A stretch of 64,000 bases of DNA from Bradyrhizobium nitroreducens (GCF_002776695.1 NZ_LFJC01000003.1:1420674-1484673), one strand, 5' to 3'; shown: positions 43,865 through 53,830, counted from the first letter of the stretch. A program made the numbers and translations. The notes: generated from the letters alone by a model not told the origin.

Positions 43865-44875
43865 ATGACGCAGCACCGTGAAGAAGCCCTGGACGCGTCC
43901 TGGGACGATTTGAAACTATTTTTAGCGTGCGCAAAATATAAAAGTTTTCGCAATGCCGCCGAGGAGCTCGGGCTCACCTCCACCACGCTGATGCGCCGGA
44001 TCGACCGGTTGGAGGAAAGCATCGGCTGCAAGCTGTTCCTGCGCGACCAGAGCGGGCTCACGCTCAGCGACGAAGGCACCGCGATGATCGCGGACGTTGC
44101 GCATATGGAGCGTCATGCCTTCAACATCTTCCGCCGCGCCTCGCGATCGTCGAACGACACCTCGGGCACCGTGCGCGTCGCGGTGACGGAGGGCCCCGGC
44201 AATTTCTGGATCCTGCCGCGACTGATCGACTTCCAGAAGACCTACCGCAGGATCACCGTCGATCTGCGTTGCGCGATGGAGCAGGCCGACGTCGCGCGGC
44301 TCGAATCGGACATCGCGATCCAGCTCGAGCCTCCTACCAATCCCGACCTGATCGTCACCAAGCTCGGCCGCCTCCACATCTATCCCTTCGTCTCCAAGGA
44401 GTACGAAAGCCTCTACGGCGTGCCGACGACGCTCGCTGAACTGAAGAACCATCGCATCATCAAGCAGAGCGCACCGCAGGTCGACGACAGCGCCTATGCT
44501 CGCGTGCTCGGACTGAAATCGCTCGAGGGCATCGTCGGGATCAAGACCAATTCCTCGGTCGGCGTGCTCTACGCCGTCGAGCGCGGCGCCGGCATCGGCT
44601 TCCTGCCGACCGTCTCGATCGCGCTCGGCGCGCCGCTGATCGCCGTCGATCTCGGTGTCAGCCACCATGCCGATCTCTGGCTCACCTACCACAAAGAGTT
44701 CCGCGCCTCCGAGCGCCACAAGATCGTGGTCGACTGGCTGAAGAAGATCTTCGATCCCAAGACCTATCCCTGCTTCCGCGACGAGTTCATCCATCCGAAC
44801 GCGCTGGTGCCGATGATGACGGCGGCGCGAGAGGGATTTGGATTGACGGGATATGTCGCGGCGACGCCGACCTGA
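43865..44875 (+). CDS. LysR-type transcriptional regulator
   Basis: 336 residues from ATG 43865 (an ATG at 43835 is also possible). The N-terminal winged helix is WDDLKLFLACAKYKSFRNAAEELGLTSTTLMRRIDRLEESIG; the effector domain follows (VRVAVTEGPGNFWILPRLI; RGAGIGFLPTVS). It is divergent from the GNAT/GNAT/isochorismatase-fold/small-protein operon across about 100 bases, the standard LysR arrangement, so it very probably controls that operon in response to a small molecule. Confidence 0.9.
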   Translation: MTQHREEALDASWDDLKLFLACAKYKSFRNAAEELGLTSTTLMRRIDRLEESIGCKLFLRDQSGLTLSDEGTAMIADVAHMERHAFNIFRRASRSSNDTSGTVRVAVTEGPGNFWILPRLIDFQKTYRRITVDLRCAMEQADVARLESDIAIQLEPPTNPDLIVTKLGRLHIYPFVSKEYESLYGVPTTLAELKNHRIIKQSAPQVDDSAYARVLGLKSLEGIVGIKTNSSVGVLYAVERGAGIGFLPTVSIALGAPLIAVDLGVSHHADLWLTYHKEFRASERHKIVVDWLKKIFDPKTYPCFRDEFIHPNALVPMMTAAREGFGLTGYVAATPT

Positions 44876-44893
44876 ACACAGGCGAGCGTCAGC

Positions 44894-46009
44894 TCACCAT
44901 TTGTATTCGAAGCCGACCGTGCCCTGGTGCGACGTCAGCTCGTTGCGGAACTTGCCGTCGTAATTGACGTAGAGTCGCGCCACGCTGGTCAGGCTGAGCG
45001 AGGCCGACGCGCCGGCATCCATGCCGTAGCGGCTCTCGCCGATGCCGGGGACCACGATGTTCTGGGCGCCGAGGCTGACCTGAACGGATCCCAAATCCTG
45101 GTGGAAATTGTCGACGAACTTGCCGTAGGCCGACAGGTCCAGGATCTTCTGATCGATGATGAAGTAACGGCCGATCTCGGCCCCGATCATGATGCGGGCG
45201 CGCGAGAGCGCCGTCGAGCCGACGTTGAGCGGATCGAGCCCGCCGGCCTCCTGGAACGCCGCGCTGGTGGCGCGGACATATTCCAGCGCGCCCTTGGGCA
45301 CGATGCGCATCTGATCCTTGGTCCAGTAATAGCTGATCTCGGTCAGCGCGCCGTCGACCGCGGCACGATAGCCCGCGGTCGCAAGGCCAAGGCCGGTGTC
45401 GCGGCTCGAACGAACCTTGCCGAAACCGTGCACCACGGCGAACGCCCAGGTCCAGGGGCCCTTGTCGATCGAGCCGTTGAAGCCGATCTGCGTCAGGTCG
45501 AGCGTTGCCGACTGCAGCGCCAGCGGCACGTCGACGTCGGTGTGGCTCTGGTCGACCGAGAAGCCGAGATTGACGCCGGGCGCCACGCGCGCGCCGAAGC
45601 CGGCGACGCCGCCCACCGTCTTGCGCCGGTCGCCGACGAAGTCCCCTTGCGGGTCGGTGCGGACGGACATGCCGTAGCCCTCGAACCAGGTGCGGTAGCG
45701 CGGATCTTCGGTGCTGGCCGACGCGCCGCCGCCGCCGGGATTGGTCCGGGTCGTCCGGTTGAAACCGTTCGATGCCTGGTTGCCCAGCCGCTCCAGGAAG
45801 TTCGAACCAAGATCGAGCGCGCTGTTGCCGGCCGAGCGATCATAGGCGATTGACGTCGACACCGGCGTCGGTGACGGCGTGGGCGTCGGCGACGCGGCCG
45901 GTGTCGGGGTCTGGGCGAAGCCGGGCGTCGCCGCCGACATCGTCACGACCAGCACCAGCGCGATCGCGACCGACGCCGCGATCCCGCGAACGCGATCGAA
46001 CCCGATCAT
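44894..46009 (-). CDS. Autotransporter-type outer-membrane beta-barrel protein
   Basis: 371 residues. A signal peptide (VAIALVLVVTMSAATPGFAQ) is followed by a Thr/Pro repeat (TPTPAASPTPTPSPTP), a short linker, and a C-terminal autotransporter-like barrel (about 100-371) with RTWFEGYGMSVRTDPQG, GGVAGFGARVAPGVNLGFSVD and a final FEYKW, the aromatic C-terminal end needed for barrel insertion. The passenger part is unusually short. ATG 46009 is chosen from the signal peptide, although the frame is open to 46243. It is convergent with the LysR gene (18 bases apart). Confidence 0.8.
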   Translation of the reverse strand: MIGFDRVRGIAASVAIALVLVVTMSAATPGFAQTPTPAASPTPTPSPTPVSTSIAYDRSAGNSALDLGSNFLERLGNQASNGFNRTTRTNPGGGGASASTEDPRYRTWFEGYGMSVRTDPQGDFVGDRRKTVGGVAGFGARVAPGVNLGFSVDQSHTDVDVPLALQSATLDLTQIGFNGSIDKGPWTWAFAVVHGFGKVRSSRDTGLGLATAGYRAAVDGALTEISYYWTKDQMRIVPKGALEYVRATSAAFQEAGGLDPLNVGSTALSRARIMIGAEIGRYFIIDQKILDLSAYGKFVDNFHQDLGSVQVSLGAQNIVVPGIGESRYGMDAGASASLSLTSVARLYVNYDGKFRNELTSHQGTVGFEYKW

Positions 46010-46424
46010 CTGCCGTGTCCTGGAGGGCTGCGAGCTGCAGCGCATGACGACTAATCCCGAAGCAAAAGGGCGACACGCAAAAATACAACATGGGCGCGCC
46101 GCCCTGCGGCGATTTGTGCTGAACTGCCACGGAGCGTCAATCGGTTGGAGCGCCGAGACAGGGGTGATTGCCCTCAATTGTGGTTCCACGGCCACAGGTC
46201 GCAAATTGCAGACGAACGCATCCGCCTCGGTCTTGAAATTCAAGCGCAGCTTGCTAACGGGCGAATTTCATGTTGCAATATTGGCCACAATCGGAATTGG
46301 CCGCTCGACTGTGCGTTTCGCGACATTGAGCCTCAAGACTCGAACAGACTTCGGAAGCCCGTTTGTGGCGTGGCACGCGAAAAAGCGGCCGCGTCGTTTT
46401 TATATCTAGTGGAGGAGACGAGCG
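46010..46424. other. Intergenic region holding the autotransporter promoter and the cspA leader
   Basis: About 415 bases without a gene. The right part has an AT-rich patch, TCGTTTTTATATCTAG, just before the cspA ribosome site; a long leader is typical for cold-shock genes. ATTGTGG (46176) and CCACAAT (46284) are inverted copies that could pair in RNA. Nothing else recognised. Confidence 0.4.
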
Positions 46425-46631
46425 ATGCCGCAAAAGGGCACCGTCAAATGGTTCAACCCGACCAAGGGCTATGGGTTCATCAAGCCGAACGGCAGCGACA
46501 AGGACGTGTTCGTCCACATCTCCGCCGTCGAGCGTGCAGGACTTTCGACCCTCAACGAGAACCAGGTGGTTGAATTCGACCTCGTGGAGAACCGCGGCAA
46601 ATCATCCGCGGAGAACCTCAAGGTCTCCTGA
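46425..46631 (+). CDS. cspA: Cold-shock protein (CspA family)
   Basis: A 68-residue single-stranded nucleic acid-binding protein. RNP1 (KGYGFIKP) and RNP2 (VFVHISAV) are intact, with KGTVKWFNPTKGYGF at the start and the FDLVENRGKSSAENL end. The ribosome site GGAGGAG is strong. It acts as an RNA chaperone and antiterminator. A rho-independent hairpin follows. Rhizobial genomes carry several csp genes, so constitutive or growth-phase control is as possible as cold induction. Confidence 0.96.
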   Translation: MPQKGTVKWFNPTKGYGFIKPNGSDKDVFVHISAVERAGLSTLNENQVVEFDLVENRGKSSAENLKVS

Positions 46632-46669
46632 TTTCTCTCAAGGTTGACACGCGAGAGATCGTGACGTTG

Positions 46670-46697
46670 CCCCCGGCTCTGCCGGGGGATTTTGTTT
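46670..46697 (+). terminator. Rho-independent terminator of cspA
   Basis: CCCCCGG (46670-46676), loop CTCTG, CCGGGGG (46682-46688) then ATTTTGTTT. It is a classical terminator 40 bases after the cspA stop. Confidence 0.85.
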
Positions 46698-46721
46698 GGT
46701 GCGCTGAACCGCAAACGCGCT

Positions 46722-47390
46722 TCAGCGCACCACCGGCGCAACCAGAAAATTCTCCGACGGCCCGCTGCCGTCCGTCCTGCAGACGTCGCCCTCGATCCGG
46801 ACCTTGCCGGTCGCAAGCAGCCGCAGCGCCTCGGGATAGATGCGGTGCTCGACTTCGAGGATGCGCTCCGACAGCGTATCGCCGGTGTCGTGATCGCTGA
46901 CGGGAACCGCGCCCTGCATGACGATCGGACCGGCATCGGTCTCGGGGATCACGAAATGCACCGTCGCGCCGGACAGCTTGACGCCGGCACGCAAGGCCTG
47001 GCCGTGCGGGTCGAGGCCGGGGAAAGACGGCAGCAGCGACGGGTGGATGTTGAGCATCCGCCCGTACCAGGCTTGTGTGAACTCGGCCGTAAACAGGCGC
47101 ATGAAACCGCCGAGACAGATCAGCTCGATGCCGTGCTCATCGAGGGTCGCCTGCAGCACCTTTTCGAAGCCGGCGCGGTCCTTGCCGAAGGGCTTGCTCT
47201 CGATCACCAGCGTCTTCACGCCGCCCGCTTTGGCTCGTTCGAGACCGAGCGCATCGGCCTTGTTCGAGATGACGAGCGAAATCTCCGCCGGGAAATCCGG
47301 CGCGCTGGCCGCCCTGATCAGCGCGGCCATGTTGGAGCCTCGGCCGGAGATCAGGATGGCGACGCGGCGCTTCGTCACGGCGCCAGCCAT
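46722..47390 (-). CDS. purN: Phosphoribosylglycinamide formyltransferase
   Basis: 222 residues; it formylates GAR to FGAR in purine synthesis using 10-formyl-THF. The GAR site ILISGRGSNMAALIRA and the folate loop MLNIHPSLLPSFPGLDPHG carry the catalytic Asn/His, with Asp in PETDAGPIVMQGAVPV. ATG 47390 overlaps the purM stop by one base (TGATG); a GTG three bases upstream would give a four-base overlap. Second gene of a purM-purN operon. Confidence 0.96.
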   Translation of the reverse strand: MAGAVTKRRVAILISGRGSNMAALIRAASAPDFPAEISLVISNKADALGLERAKAGGVKTLVIESKPFGKDRAGFEKVLQATLDEHGIELICLGGFMRLFTAEFTQAWYGRMLNIHPSLLPSFPGLDPHGQALRAGVKLSGATVHFVIPETDAGPIVMQGAVPVSDHDTGDTLSERILEVEHRIYPEALRLLATGKVRIEGDVCRTDGSGPSENFLVAPVVR

Positions 47391-48463
47391 CACAGTGCCA
47401 TGTCGAGATGGCCGTTATAGACGACGCGGTGCTCGCCCTCGGCCGGGATCACGGTGCCGAGCTGCGCCACCGTCTCGCCGGCCTCGGTGAAGACCTGCAC
47501 GACCTGCTCGACCTTGTCAGGCTCGACGATCACGATCATGCCGATGCCGCAGTTGAAGGTCCTGAGCATCTCGAGCTCGGCGATGCCGGCCTGCGCCGCC
47601 AGCCATTTGAAGACCGGCAGCACCGGCAGGCGCGCGAGGTCGATGCCGACGCCGAGGTTCTTTGGCAGCACGCGCGGAATGTTGTCGGTGAAGCCGCCGC
47701 CGGTGATGTGGGCAAGGCCCTTCACCGCACCGGTCTCGCGGATCGCGCGCAGGCAGGATTTGACATAGAGCTTCGTCGGCGTCAGCAGCGCGCCGCCGAG
47801 CGTCATCACCGGCGCGAACGGCGCCGGCGCCTCGAAGCCGAGGCCGGATTGTTCCACGATCTTGCGCACCAGCGAGAAGCCGTTGGAATGCACGCCCGAC
47901 GAGGCGAGGCCGATCACGGCATCGCCCGCGGCGATGTCCTTGCGCGGCAATAGCGTACCGCGTTCGGCGGCGCCGACGGCAAAGCCGCCGAGGTCGTAAT
48001 CGCCGTCCTTGTACAGGCCGGGCATCTCGGCGGTCTCGCCGCCGATCAGGGCGCAGCCGGATTCGCCGCAGCCTTCCGCGACGCCGGCAACGATCGAGGC
48101 CGTGGCCTCGGGGTCGAGCTTGCCGCAGGCGAAATAGTCCAGGAAGAACAGCGGCTCGGCGCCCTGCACCACGAGGTCGTTGACGCTCATGGCGACGAGG
48201 TCGATGCCGATCCCGCCATGCAGCCCGGTCTCGATCGCGATCTTGACCTTGGTGCCGACCCCGTCGGTCGCAGCCACCAGGACCGGGTCCTTGAAACCGG
48301 CCGCCTTGAGGTCGAACAGGCCGCCGAAGCCGCCGATCTCGGCGTCGGCGCCGGGCCGCGCGGTGGCGCGCACCATCGGCTTGATCAGATCGACCAGGCG
48401 GTTGCCCGCGTCGATATCGACGCCTGAATCGGCGTAAGTGAGGCCGTTTTTGCGGTCGGTCAT
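47390..48463 (-). CDS. purM: Phosphoribosylformylglycinamidine cyclo-ligase
   Basis: 357 residues; AIR synthetase, which closes the imidazole ring with ATP. The family N-terminus [18 protein letters not shown], the Mg/ATP region [20 protein letters not shown], and [13 protein letters not shown] are clear. ATG 48463 is taken over an upstream ATG at 48517 that adds a non-family extension. Translation is coupled to purN. The gene is divergent from the CDP-alcohol phosphatidyltransferase gene. Confidence 0.97.
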   Translation of the reverse strand: MTDRKNGLTYADSGVDIDAGNRLVDLIKPMVRATARPGADAEIGGFGGLFDLKAAGFKDPVLVAATDGVGTKVKIAIETGLHGGIGIDLVAMSVNDLVVQGAEPLFFLDYFACGKLDPEATASIVAGVAEGCGESGCALIGGETAEMPGLYKDGDYDLGGFAVGAAERGTLLPRKDIAAGDAVIGLASSGVHSNGFSLVRKIVEQSGLGFEAPAPFAPVMTLGGALLTPTKLYVKSCLRAIRETGAVKGLAHITGGGFTDNIPRVLPKNLGVGIDLARLPVLPVFKWLAAQAGIAELEMLRTFNCGIGMIVIVEPDKVEQVVQVFTEAGETVAQLGTVIPAEGEHRVVYNGHLDMAL

Positions 48464-48618
48464 GCCCGATTTCCAGTGGGTTTGCGGCTGGTTACGTCGA
48501 ATTCCGGGGACGCGCAATGGCTCGCATGGCGCTCCTCCCTATACTATGTAGATATCAACCGGTTCAGCCTCCCGAGGGGCCGGATTCGAGGTCAGACCGG
48601 GTGCCGGGAAGCGCTTTC

Positions 48619-49161
48619 GTGAGTATTCCGAACATCATTACCCTGGGCCGCATCATGCTGGTCCCGATCATCGTCTGGGCCATCGTGTCGAGCCAAATGG
48701 AGGTCGCGTTCGCCGTCTTCCTGATCGCCGGTATCAGCGATGCCGTGGACGGCTTCCTGGCCAAGCGCTTCAACATGACGAGCGAGCTCGGCGCCCTGCT
48801 CGACCCCCTCGCGGACAAGGCCCTGCTGGTCTCGATCTACATGGCGCTGGGCATCTGGGGCGCGATCCCGCGCTGGATCGTGATCCTGGTGGTCTCGCGC
48901 GACCTCATGATCGTCGCCGCCGTGATCGTGTCCTGGCTGTTCGACCGGCCCGTCGAGATGAAGCCGTCGAAAGTGTCCAAGCTCAACACGGTGGCACAAG
49001 TGGCGTTCGCGGCCCTGGTGCTGGCGGCGCTTGCCTTCGGCTTCAAGCCGGCCCCTTATGATATCATCCTGATGGGCCTCGTCACGGTCTTCACGCTCTC
49101 CTCGGTGTCGCTCTATCTCGTCGAGTGGCTGCGGCACATGAGTACGATCGAGGCCAAATGA
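48619..49161 (+). CDS. CDP-alcohol phosphatidyltransferase family protein
   Basis: 180 residues with about five membrane helices. The family motif is SDAVDGFLAKRFNMTSELGALLDPLADK, with the aspartates and glycines in the D-x2-DG-x2-A(K)R-x8-G-x3-D-x3-D spacing (Arg shifted by one). It transfers a phosphatidyl group from CDP-diacylglycerol to an alcohol; a PgsA-like role on glycerol-3-phosphate is likely but the acceptor is not shown. GTG 48619 gives the family start SIPNIITLGRIMLVP. Upstream in-frame codons to 48517 are rejected. hdaA follows closely. Confidence 0.86.
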   Translation: MSIPNIITLGRIMLVPIIVWAIVSSQMEVAFAVFLIAGISDAVDGFLAKRFNMTSELGALLDPLADKALLVSIYMALGIWGAIPRWIVILVVSRDLMIVAAVIVSWLFDRPVEMKPSKVSKLNTVAQVAFAALVLAALAFGFKPAPYDIILMGLVTVFTLSSVSLYLVEWLRHMSTIEAK

Positions 49162-49254
49162 GAGGGAGCGCGGCCCCGCAAAAGGCCAACTCTCCCTCGA
49201 TCAAGTCGAATTCTCTTCAAACGGGCCGGCGCGCCGGCATGGAGCAAGACGAGC

Positions 49255-49932
49255 GTGGCAGGCCGCGTCCATCCCCGACAATTGGCGTTTGCGCTTCCGC
49301 ATGCGGAAAGCCTCAGCCGGGACAATTTCCTCGAGGGCCCCGCCAACGCGGCCGGTCTCGCCCTGATCGACAGCTGGCCGGAATGGCCGAACCGGATCAT
49401 GTGGCTGGCCGGACCGGAAGGCAGCGGCAAGAGCCACCTCGCCGCGATCTGGGCCGAGATATCAGGCGCCCGCTCGACCGCGGCCAACGTCCTGACCGCC
49501 GCCGGCGTTCCGGGGGCGCTCGCTACCGGCGCGCTGGTGGTCGAGGATATCAGGGCAAGGTATTTTGACGAGCGTGCCCTCTTCCACCTGATGAACCTCG
49601 CCCGCGAGGACGGCGCCTACGTGCTCTTCACCGGACGCGAGGTGCCGGCCGCGCTGGAGATCGAGCTCCGTGACCTCCGCTCGCGCCTGCGCGCCGTGCC
49701 GGTGGTCGCGCTGCTGCCCCCCGACGACCAGCTGTTCCGCGGCCTGATCGTCAAATTCTGCGCCGACCGCCAGCTCGCCGTGGACGAGAGCGTGGTCAGC
49801 TACCTCGCCACCCGCCTGGAGCGGTCCTCGGCCGCCGCCCGCCACGCCGTGGAGCTGCTCGACACCGAGGCCCTGCGGCTCGGCCGCCCCGTCACCCGGG
49901 CGCTGGCCGCCGAGCTGCTCCGGGACGCCTGA
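49255..49932 (+). CDS. hdaA: DnaA regulatory inactivator HdaA-like protein
   Basis: 225 residues; a short AAA+ protein related to the DnaA core without the DNA-binding domain. QLAFALPHAESLSRDNFLEG is the clamp-binding and start region typical of HdaA, Walker A is GPEGSGKS (53-60), and VVEDI is Walker B. With the DNA sliding clamp it stimulates ATP hydrolysis by DnaA and prevents over-initiation. GTG 49255 follows GGAG at 10 bases. Position after the CDP-alcohol phosphatidyltransferase and before ppk1-ppx is a conserved rhizobial order. Confidence 0.88.
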   Translation: MAGRVHPRQLAFALPHAESLSRDNFLEGPANAAGLALIDSWPEWPNRIMWLAGPEGSGKSHLAAIWAEISGARSTAANVLTAAGVPGALATGALVVEDIRARYFDERALFHLMNLAREDGAYVLFTGREVPAALEIELRDLRSRLRAVPVVALLPPDDQLFRGLIVKFCADRQLAVDESVVSYLATRLERSSAAARHAVELLDTEALRLGRPVTRALAAELLRDA

Positions 49933-49997
49933 TCCGCTCCGACCGCCCCCCAGGTCGGCGCGAAGCCGGCTTGACGCAGCGAAGCGGCGGAACATCA

Positions 49998-50015
49998 ATG
50001 TCATCGAAACGTCAT
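49998..50015 (+). promoter_or_regulatory. PHO-box-like site upstream of ppk1
   Basis: ATGTCAT-CGAA-ACGTCAT gives two copies of a (C)TGTCAT-like half site with 11-base spacing, the PhoB binding pattern (7-base direct repeats separated by 4). It lies 61 bases upstream of the ppk1 start codon. Confidence 0.6.
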
Positions 50016-50075
50016 CGCTCTAACACATGCTCCCGCGGGTTTTGCGCGTAGGTCGCAAGCGTAAGGCGAGACAGG

Positions 50076-52283
50076 ATGGACCGACTTCTGATGGACTCTG
50101 CGCAAGCTATTGAAACTAAAGAAAAAGCCCCGGAAGCTGAGGGTGTGCCGGCGATCGCGTCGAGCCCCGAGCGCTTCATTAATCGGGAACTCTCCTGGCT
50201 GCATTTCAACCGCCGCGTCCTGGAGGAAGCGGTCAATCCCAACCATCCCGTGCTGGAGCGGGTACGATTCCTGTCGATTTCGGCGAATAACCTCGATGAG
50301 TTCTTCATGGTCCGCGTCGCCGGCATCAAGGCCCAGGTGCGCGAGGGCATTGCCGAGCGCGCCCCCGATGGCCTGACACCGTCCGAACAGCTGGCGCTGA
50401 TCAACCGCACCGTCTCGCAGCTCGCCTCGGACCAGCAGGCGATCTGGCGCGACCTGCGCGGCGCGCTGGCCGATGTCGGCATCGTGCTGGTCGACGGCAA
50501 GGACGTCACCAAGGCGGAGCGGACCTGGATCGAGGACTACTTCCTCAACAACGTGTTCCCGCTGCTGACGCCGCTGGCGATCGACCCGGCCCACCCCTTC
50601 CCGTTCATCCCGAGCCTCGGCTTCACCATCGCGCTCCAGCTCACGCGGGCCGCCGACGGCAGGCAGATGAACGCGCTGATCCGCATGCCCGGCAAGATCG
50701 ACCGCTTCATCCGACTGCCCGCCGACGGCAAGATCGTTCGGCTGATCTCGCTGGAACAGGCGACCTCCCTGTTCATCAATCGCCTGTTCCCCGGCTACAA
50801 TCTGCACGGCCAGGGCGCCTTCAGGATCATCCGCGACTCCGAGCTCGAAATCGAGGAAGAGGCGGAAGACCTCGTCCGCCTGTTCGAGACGGCGCTCAAG
50901 CGCCGCCGCCGCGGGTCGGTGATCCGGCTCGAGATCGACGCCAAGATGCCGGAGCAGCTGCGCAGCTTCGTGCAGCACGCGCTCTCGGCCGCCGATGACG
51001 AGGTCTTCCTGGTCGATGGCGTGCAGGCGATGAACGAGCTCTCGCAGCTCACCCGCCTCGACCGGCCCGACCTCGAATTCACCCCTTATGTGCCGCGCCA
51101 TCCCGAACGCGTCCGCGAGCACGGCGGCGACATCTTCGCCGCGATCCGGCAGAAGGACCTCGTCGTCCATCACCCCTACGAATCCTTCGACGTCGTGGTG
51201 CAGTTCCTGCAGCAGGCCGCACGCGACCCTGATGTCGTCGCGATCAAGCAGACGCTCTACCGCACCTCCAACAACTCGCCGATCGTGCGCACGCTCGCCG
51301 AGGCGGCCGAGGCCGGAAAATCCGTCACGGCGCTGATCGAGCTGAAGGCGCGGTTCGACGAGGAGGCCAACATCCGCTGGGCGCGCGATCTCGAACGCGC
51401 CGGCGTGCAGGTCGTCTACGGCTTTCTCGAGTTGAAAACGCACGCCAAGCTCTCGATGGTGGTGCGCCGCGAGGGTGGCAGCCTCACCACCTATGTTCAT
51501 ACCGGCACCGGCAACTATCACCCGGTCACCGCGCGCATCTACACCGACCTCTCCTACTTCACCTCCGATCCGACCATCGGCCGCGACGCCGCGCGGGTGT
51601 TCAATTTCATCACCGGCTACGCGGCGCCGAGTGATCTGGAAAAGATGGCGGTGTCGCCGCTGACCCTGCGCAAGCGCATCATCGAGCACATCCAGGGCGA
51701 GACCGCGCATGCGCGGCACGGCCGGCACGGCGCGGTCTGGATGAAGATGAATGCGCTTGTCGACCCCGACATCATCGACGCGCTCTACGAGGCCTCCCAG
51801 GCCGGCGTGCAGGTCGAGCTCGTGGTGCGCGGTATCTGCTGCCTGCGCCCCGGCATTCCCGGCCTGTCCGAGAACATCCGCGTCAAGTCGATCATCGGGC
51901 GCTTCCTGGAACATGGCCGAATCTACTGCTTCGGCATGGGCCAAGGCCTGCCGAGCGCCAAGGCGGCTGTGTATATCTCCTCCGCCGACATGATGCCGCG
52001 CAACCTCGACCGCCGCGTCGAGGTGCTGTGTCCGCTGCAAAATCCCACGGTGCATCAGCAGGTTCTCGAGCAGATCATGGTCGCGAACCTGAAGGACAAT
52101 GAGCAGAGCTGGCAATTGTTGCCGGACGGGTCCTCAACGCGTATGAAGGCCGCGAAGGGCGAGGAGCCTTTCAACGTGCACAACTACTTCATGACAAATC
52201 CGAGTCTGTCTGGCCGTGGAAAGTCGCTCAAGGAATCCTCGCCGCGTCGTCTCACGCGCCGGAACGAACGCCATCAATCCTGA
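50076..52283 (+). CDS. ppk1: Polyphosphate kinase 1
   Basis: 735 residues; it makes polyphosphate from ATP reversibly. The N-terminal domain starts [19 protein letters not shown], the head domain contains [14 protein letters not shown], and the catalytic histidine is in [20 protein letters not shown] (His475). The [18 protein letters not shown] and [15 protein letters not shown] motifs of the phospholipase-D-like core are intact. It is followed after 15 bases by the exopolyphosphatase gene, so synthesis and breakdown of polyphosphate are in one operon. Confidence 0.97.
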   Translation: MDRLLMDSAQAIETKEKAPEAEGVPAIASSPERFINRELSWLHFNRRVLEEAVNPNHPVLERVRFLSISANNLDEFFMVRVAGIKAQVREGIAERAPDGLTPSEQLALINRTVSQLASDQQAIWRDLRGALADVGIVLVDGKDVTKAERTWIEDYFLNNVFPLLTPLAIDPAHPFPFIPSLGFTIALQLTRAADGRQMNALIRMPGKIDRFIRLPADGKIVRLISLEQATSLFINRLFPGYNLHGQGAFRIIRDSELEIEEEAEDLVRLFETALKRRRRGSVIRLEIDAKMPEQLRSFVQHALSAADDEVFLVDGVQAMNELSQLTRLDRPDLEFTPYVPRHPERVREHGGDIFAAIRQKDLVVHHPYESFDVVVQFLQQAARDPDVVAIKQTLYRTSNNSPIVRTLAEAAEAGKSVTALIELKARFDEEANIRWARDLERAGVQVVYGFLELKTHAKLSMVVRREGGSLTTYVHTGTGNYHPVTARIYTDLSYFTSDPTIGRDAARVFNFITGYAAPSDLEKMAVSPLTLRKRIIEHIQGETAHARHGRHGAVWMKMNALVDPDIIDALYEASQAGVQVELVVRGICCLRPGIPGLSENIRVKSIIGRFLEHGRIYCFGMGQGLPSAKAAVYISSADMMPRNLDRRVEVLCPLQNPTVHQQVLEQIMVANLKDNEQSWQLLPDGSSTRMKAAKGEEPFNVHNYFMTNPSLSGRGKSLKESSPRRLTRRNERHQS

Positions 52284-52298
52284 TCGGGGATTTCCGAC

Positions 52299-53801
52299 GT
52301 GAAGCGGCCGCGCAAGCGCGGCTCGAGCGTCGCGGTCATCGACATCGGTTCCAACTCCGTCCGTCTCGTCGTCTACGAGGGACTGACGCGGAGCCTCATT
52401 CCGATCTTCAACGAGAAGACGCTGTGCGGCCTCGGACGCGAGGTGCAGAGCACGGGCCTGCTCGCGCCCGATGCCGTCGACAAGGCGCTGACCTCGCTCA
52501 AGCGCTTTCGCGCATTGTGCCGGGTGATGCAGGTCGGGCGCGTGTTCGCGATCGCGACCGCGGCCTGCCGTGATGCCTCCAACGGCCCCGATTTCATCGC
52601 CAAGGCCGAGCGCATCTGCGCCGTGAAGATCGAGATCCTCTCGGGCCCGCGCGAAGCGCGGCTGTCGGCGCTCGGCGTGATCTCCGGCATCCACCACCCC
52701 GACGGTATCGTCGGCGACCTCGGCGGCGGCTCGCTCGAATTGATCGACGTGCGCAGGAACAGCGTGCGCAGCGGCGTGACGCTGCCGCTCGGCGGCCTCG
52801 CGCTGCAGGATCTCGCGCACAAATCGCTCAAGCGCGCCGACCGCATCGTGCGCGAGGAGCTCGACGAGGTGCCGCAGCTCAAGGCGGGTAGCGGCCGCAC
52901 CTTCTACGCGGTCGGCGGCACCTGGCGCGCGCTCGCCCGCATCCACATCATCCAGAGCGGTTATCCGCTCCAGGTGATGCACGGCTATTCGCTGTCCGCG
53001 GCCGAAGCGCTCGACTTTTCCCGCAGGCTGAGGCGCCTTGCGGCCGCCAACATGCTCGCCGACATCGAGAGCGTTGCGGACGCGCGCCGCCCCCTCCTCA
53101 CCTATGCGGCGCTCGTGCTCGAGCACATCATCCGCGTGGCGAAGCCGAAGACCATCGTGTTCTCGACCTTCGGCGTGCGCGAGGGCCTGCTGCACGAGAA
53201 GCTGTCGGAGACCGAGCGCAACAAGGACGGATTGATCTGCGCCGCCGAGGAGCTCAACCAGCTGCTGTCGCGTTCGGCCAAGCACGCCCGCGAGCTGATC
53301 GCCTGGACCGACCGACTGGCCCGCGTGGTCAAGCTTCGCGAGACCGAGGAGGACCGCCGGCTGCGTCACACTGCCTGCCTGCTGTCCGACATCGGTTGGC
53401 GCGTGCATCCCGATCACCGCGGCGAGCAGACGCTGAGCCTCGTCGTCAACGGCAATTTCGGTGCGATTACCCACACCGAGCGCGCCTTCGTCGGCCTGTC
53501 GGTGTTCTATCGCTATGCGGGGCTGAGCGAGGAAAACCAGCCGCCGACCACCATGCAGGAGCTGCTGACGCCGGCGCAGCTCGAACGCGCGCGCCTCTTG
53601 GGCGCTGCGTTCCGCGTCGCGCATCTGATCTCGGCGGCACGCCCGGGCGTTTTGACGGCCACGCATTTCCGCAGCCAGGGCCGCAAGCTGATGCTGGTGT
53701 TCGAGCACCGGCTCGGCGACCTCGTCGCCGATCGCGTCGGCAGCCGCTTCCGCCAGCTCGCCCGCCTGATCGGCCGCGCCGGCTCGATCGTGCGGCGCTG
53801 A
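52299..53801 (+). CDS. ppx: Exopolyphosphatase / Ppx-GppA phosphatase
   Basis: 500 residues of the actin-like Ppx/GppA family. The ATPase-fold phosphate loops are AVIDIGSNSVRLVVYEG and IVGDLGGGSLELIDV; a C-terminal HD-like domain (about 310-500) follows with LRHTACLLSDIGWRVHPDHRG. It degrades polyphosphate or pppGpp; the operon with ppk1 favours polyphosphate. It starts with GTG 52299 after GGGG. Confidence 0.95.
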   Translation: MKRPRKRGSSVAVIDIGSNSVRLVVYEGLTRSLIPIFNEKTLCGLGREVQSTGLLAPDAVDKALTSLKRFRALCRVMQVGRVFAIATAACRDASNGPDFIAKAERICAVKIEILSGPREARLSALGVISGIHHPDGIVGDLGGGSLELIDVRRNSVRSGVTLPLGGLALQDLAHKSLKRADRIVREELDEVPQLKAGSGRTFYAVGGTWRALARIHIIQSGYPLQVMHGYSLSAAEALDFSRRLRRLAAANMLADIESVADARRPLLTYAALVLEHIIRVAKPKTIVFSTFGVREGLLHEKLSETERNKDGLICAAEELNQLLSRSAKHARELIAWTDRLARVVKLRETEEDRRLRHTACLLSDIGWRVHPDHRGEQTLSLVVNGNFGAITHTERAFVGLSVFYRYAGLSEENQPPTTMQELLTPAQLERARLLGAAFRVAHLISAARPGVLTATHFRSQGRKLMLVFEHRLGDLVADRVGSRFRQLARLIGRAGSIVRR

Positions 53802-53830
53802 CACAGGGACAGTGCCGTCAAGCGAGCGGC

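Noticed and set aside
50001..52115. A long minus-strand open frame (704 codons) opposite ppk1
   Set aside because: Antisense shadow of ppk1 with no family similarity and biased composition.
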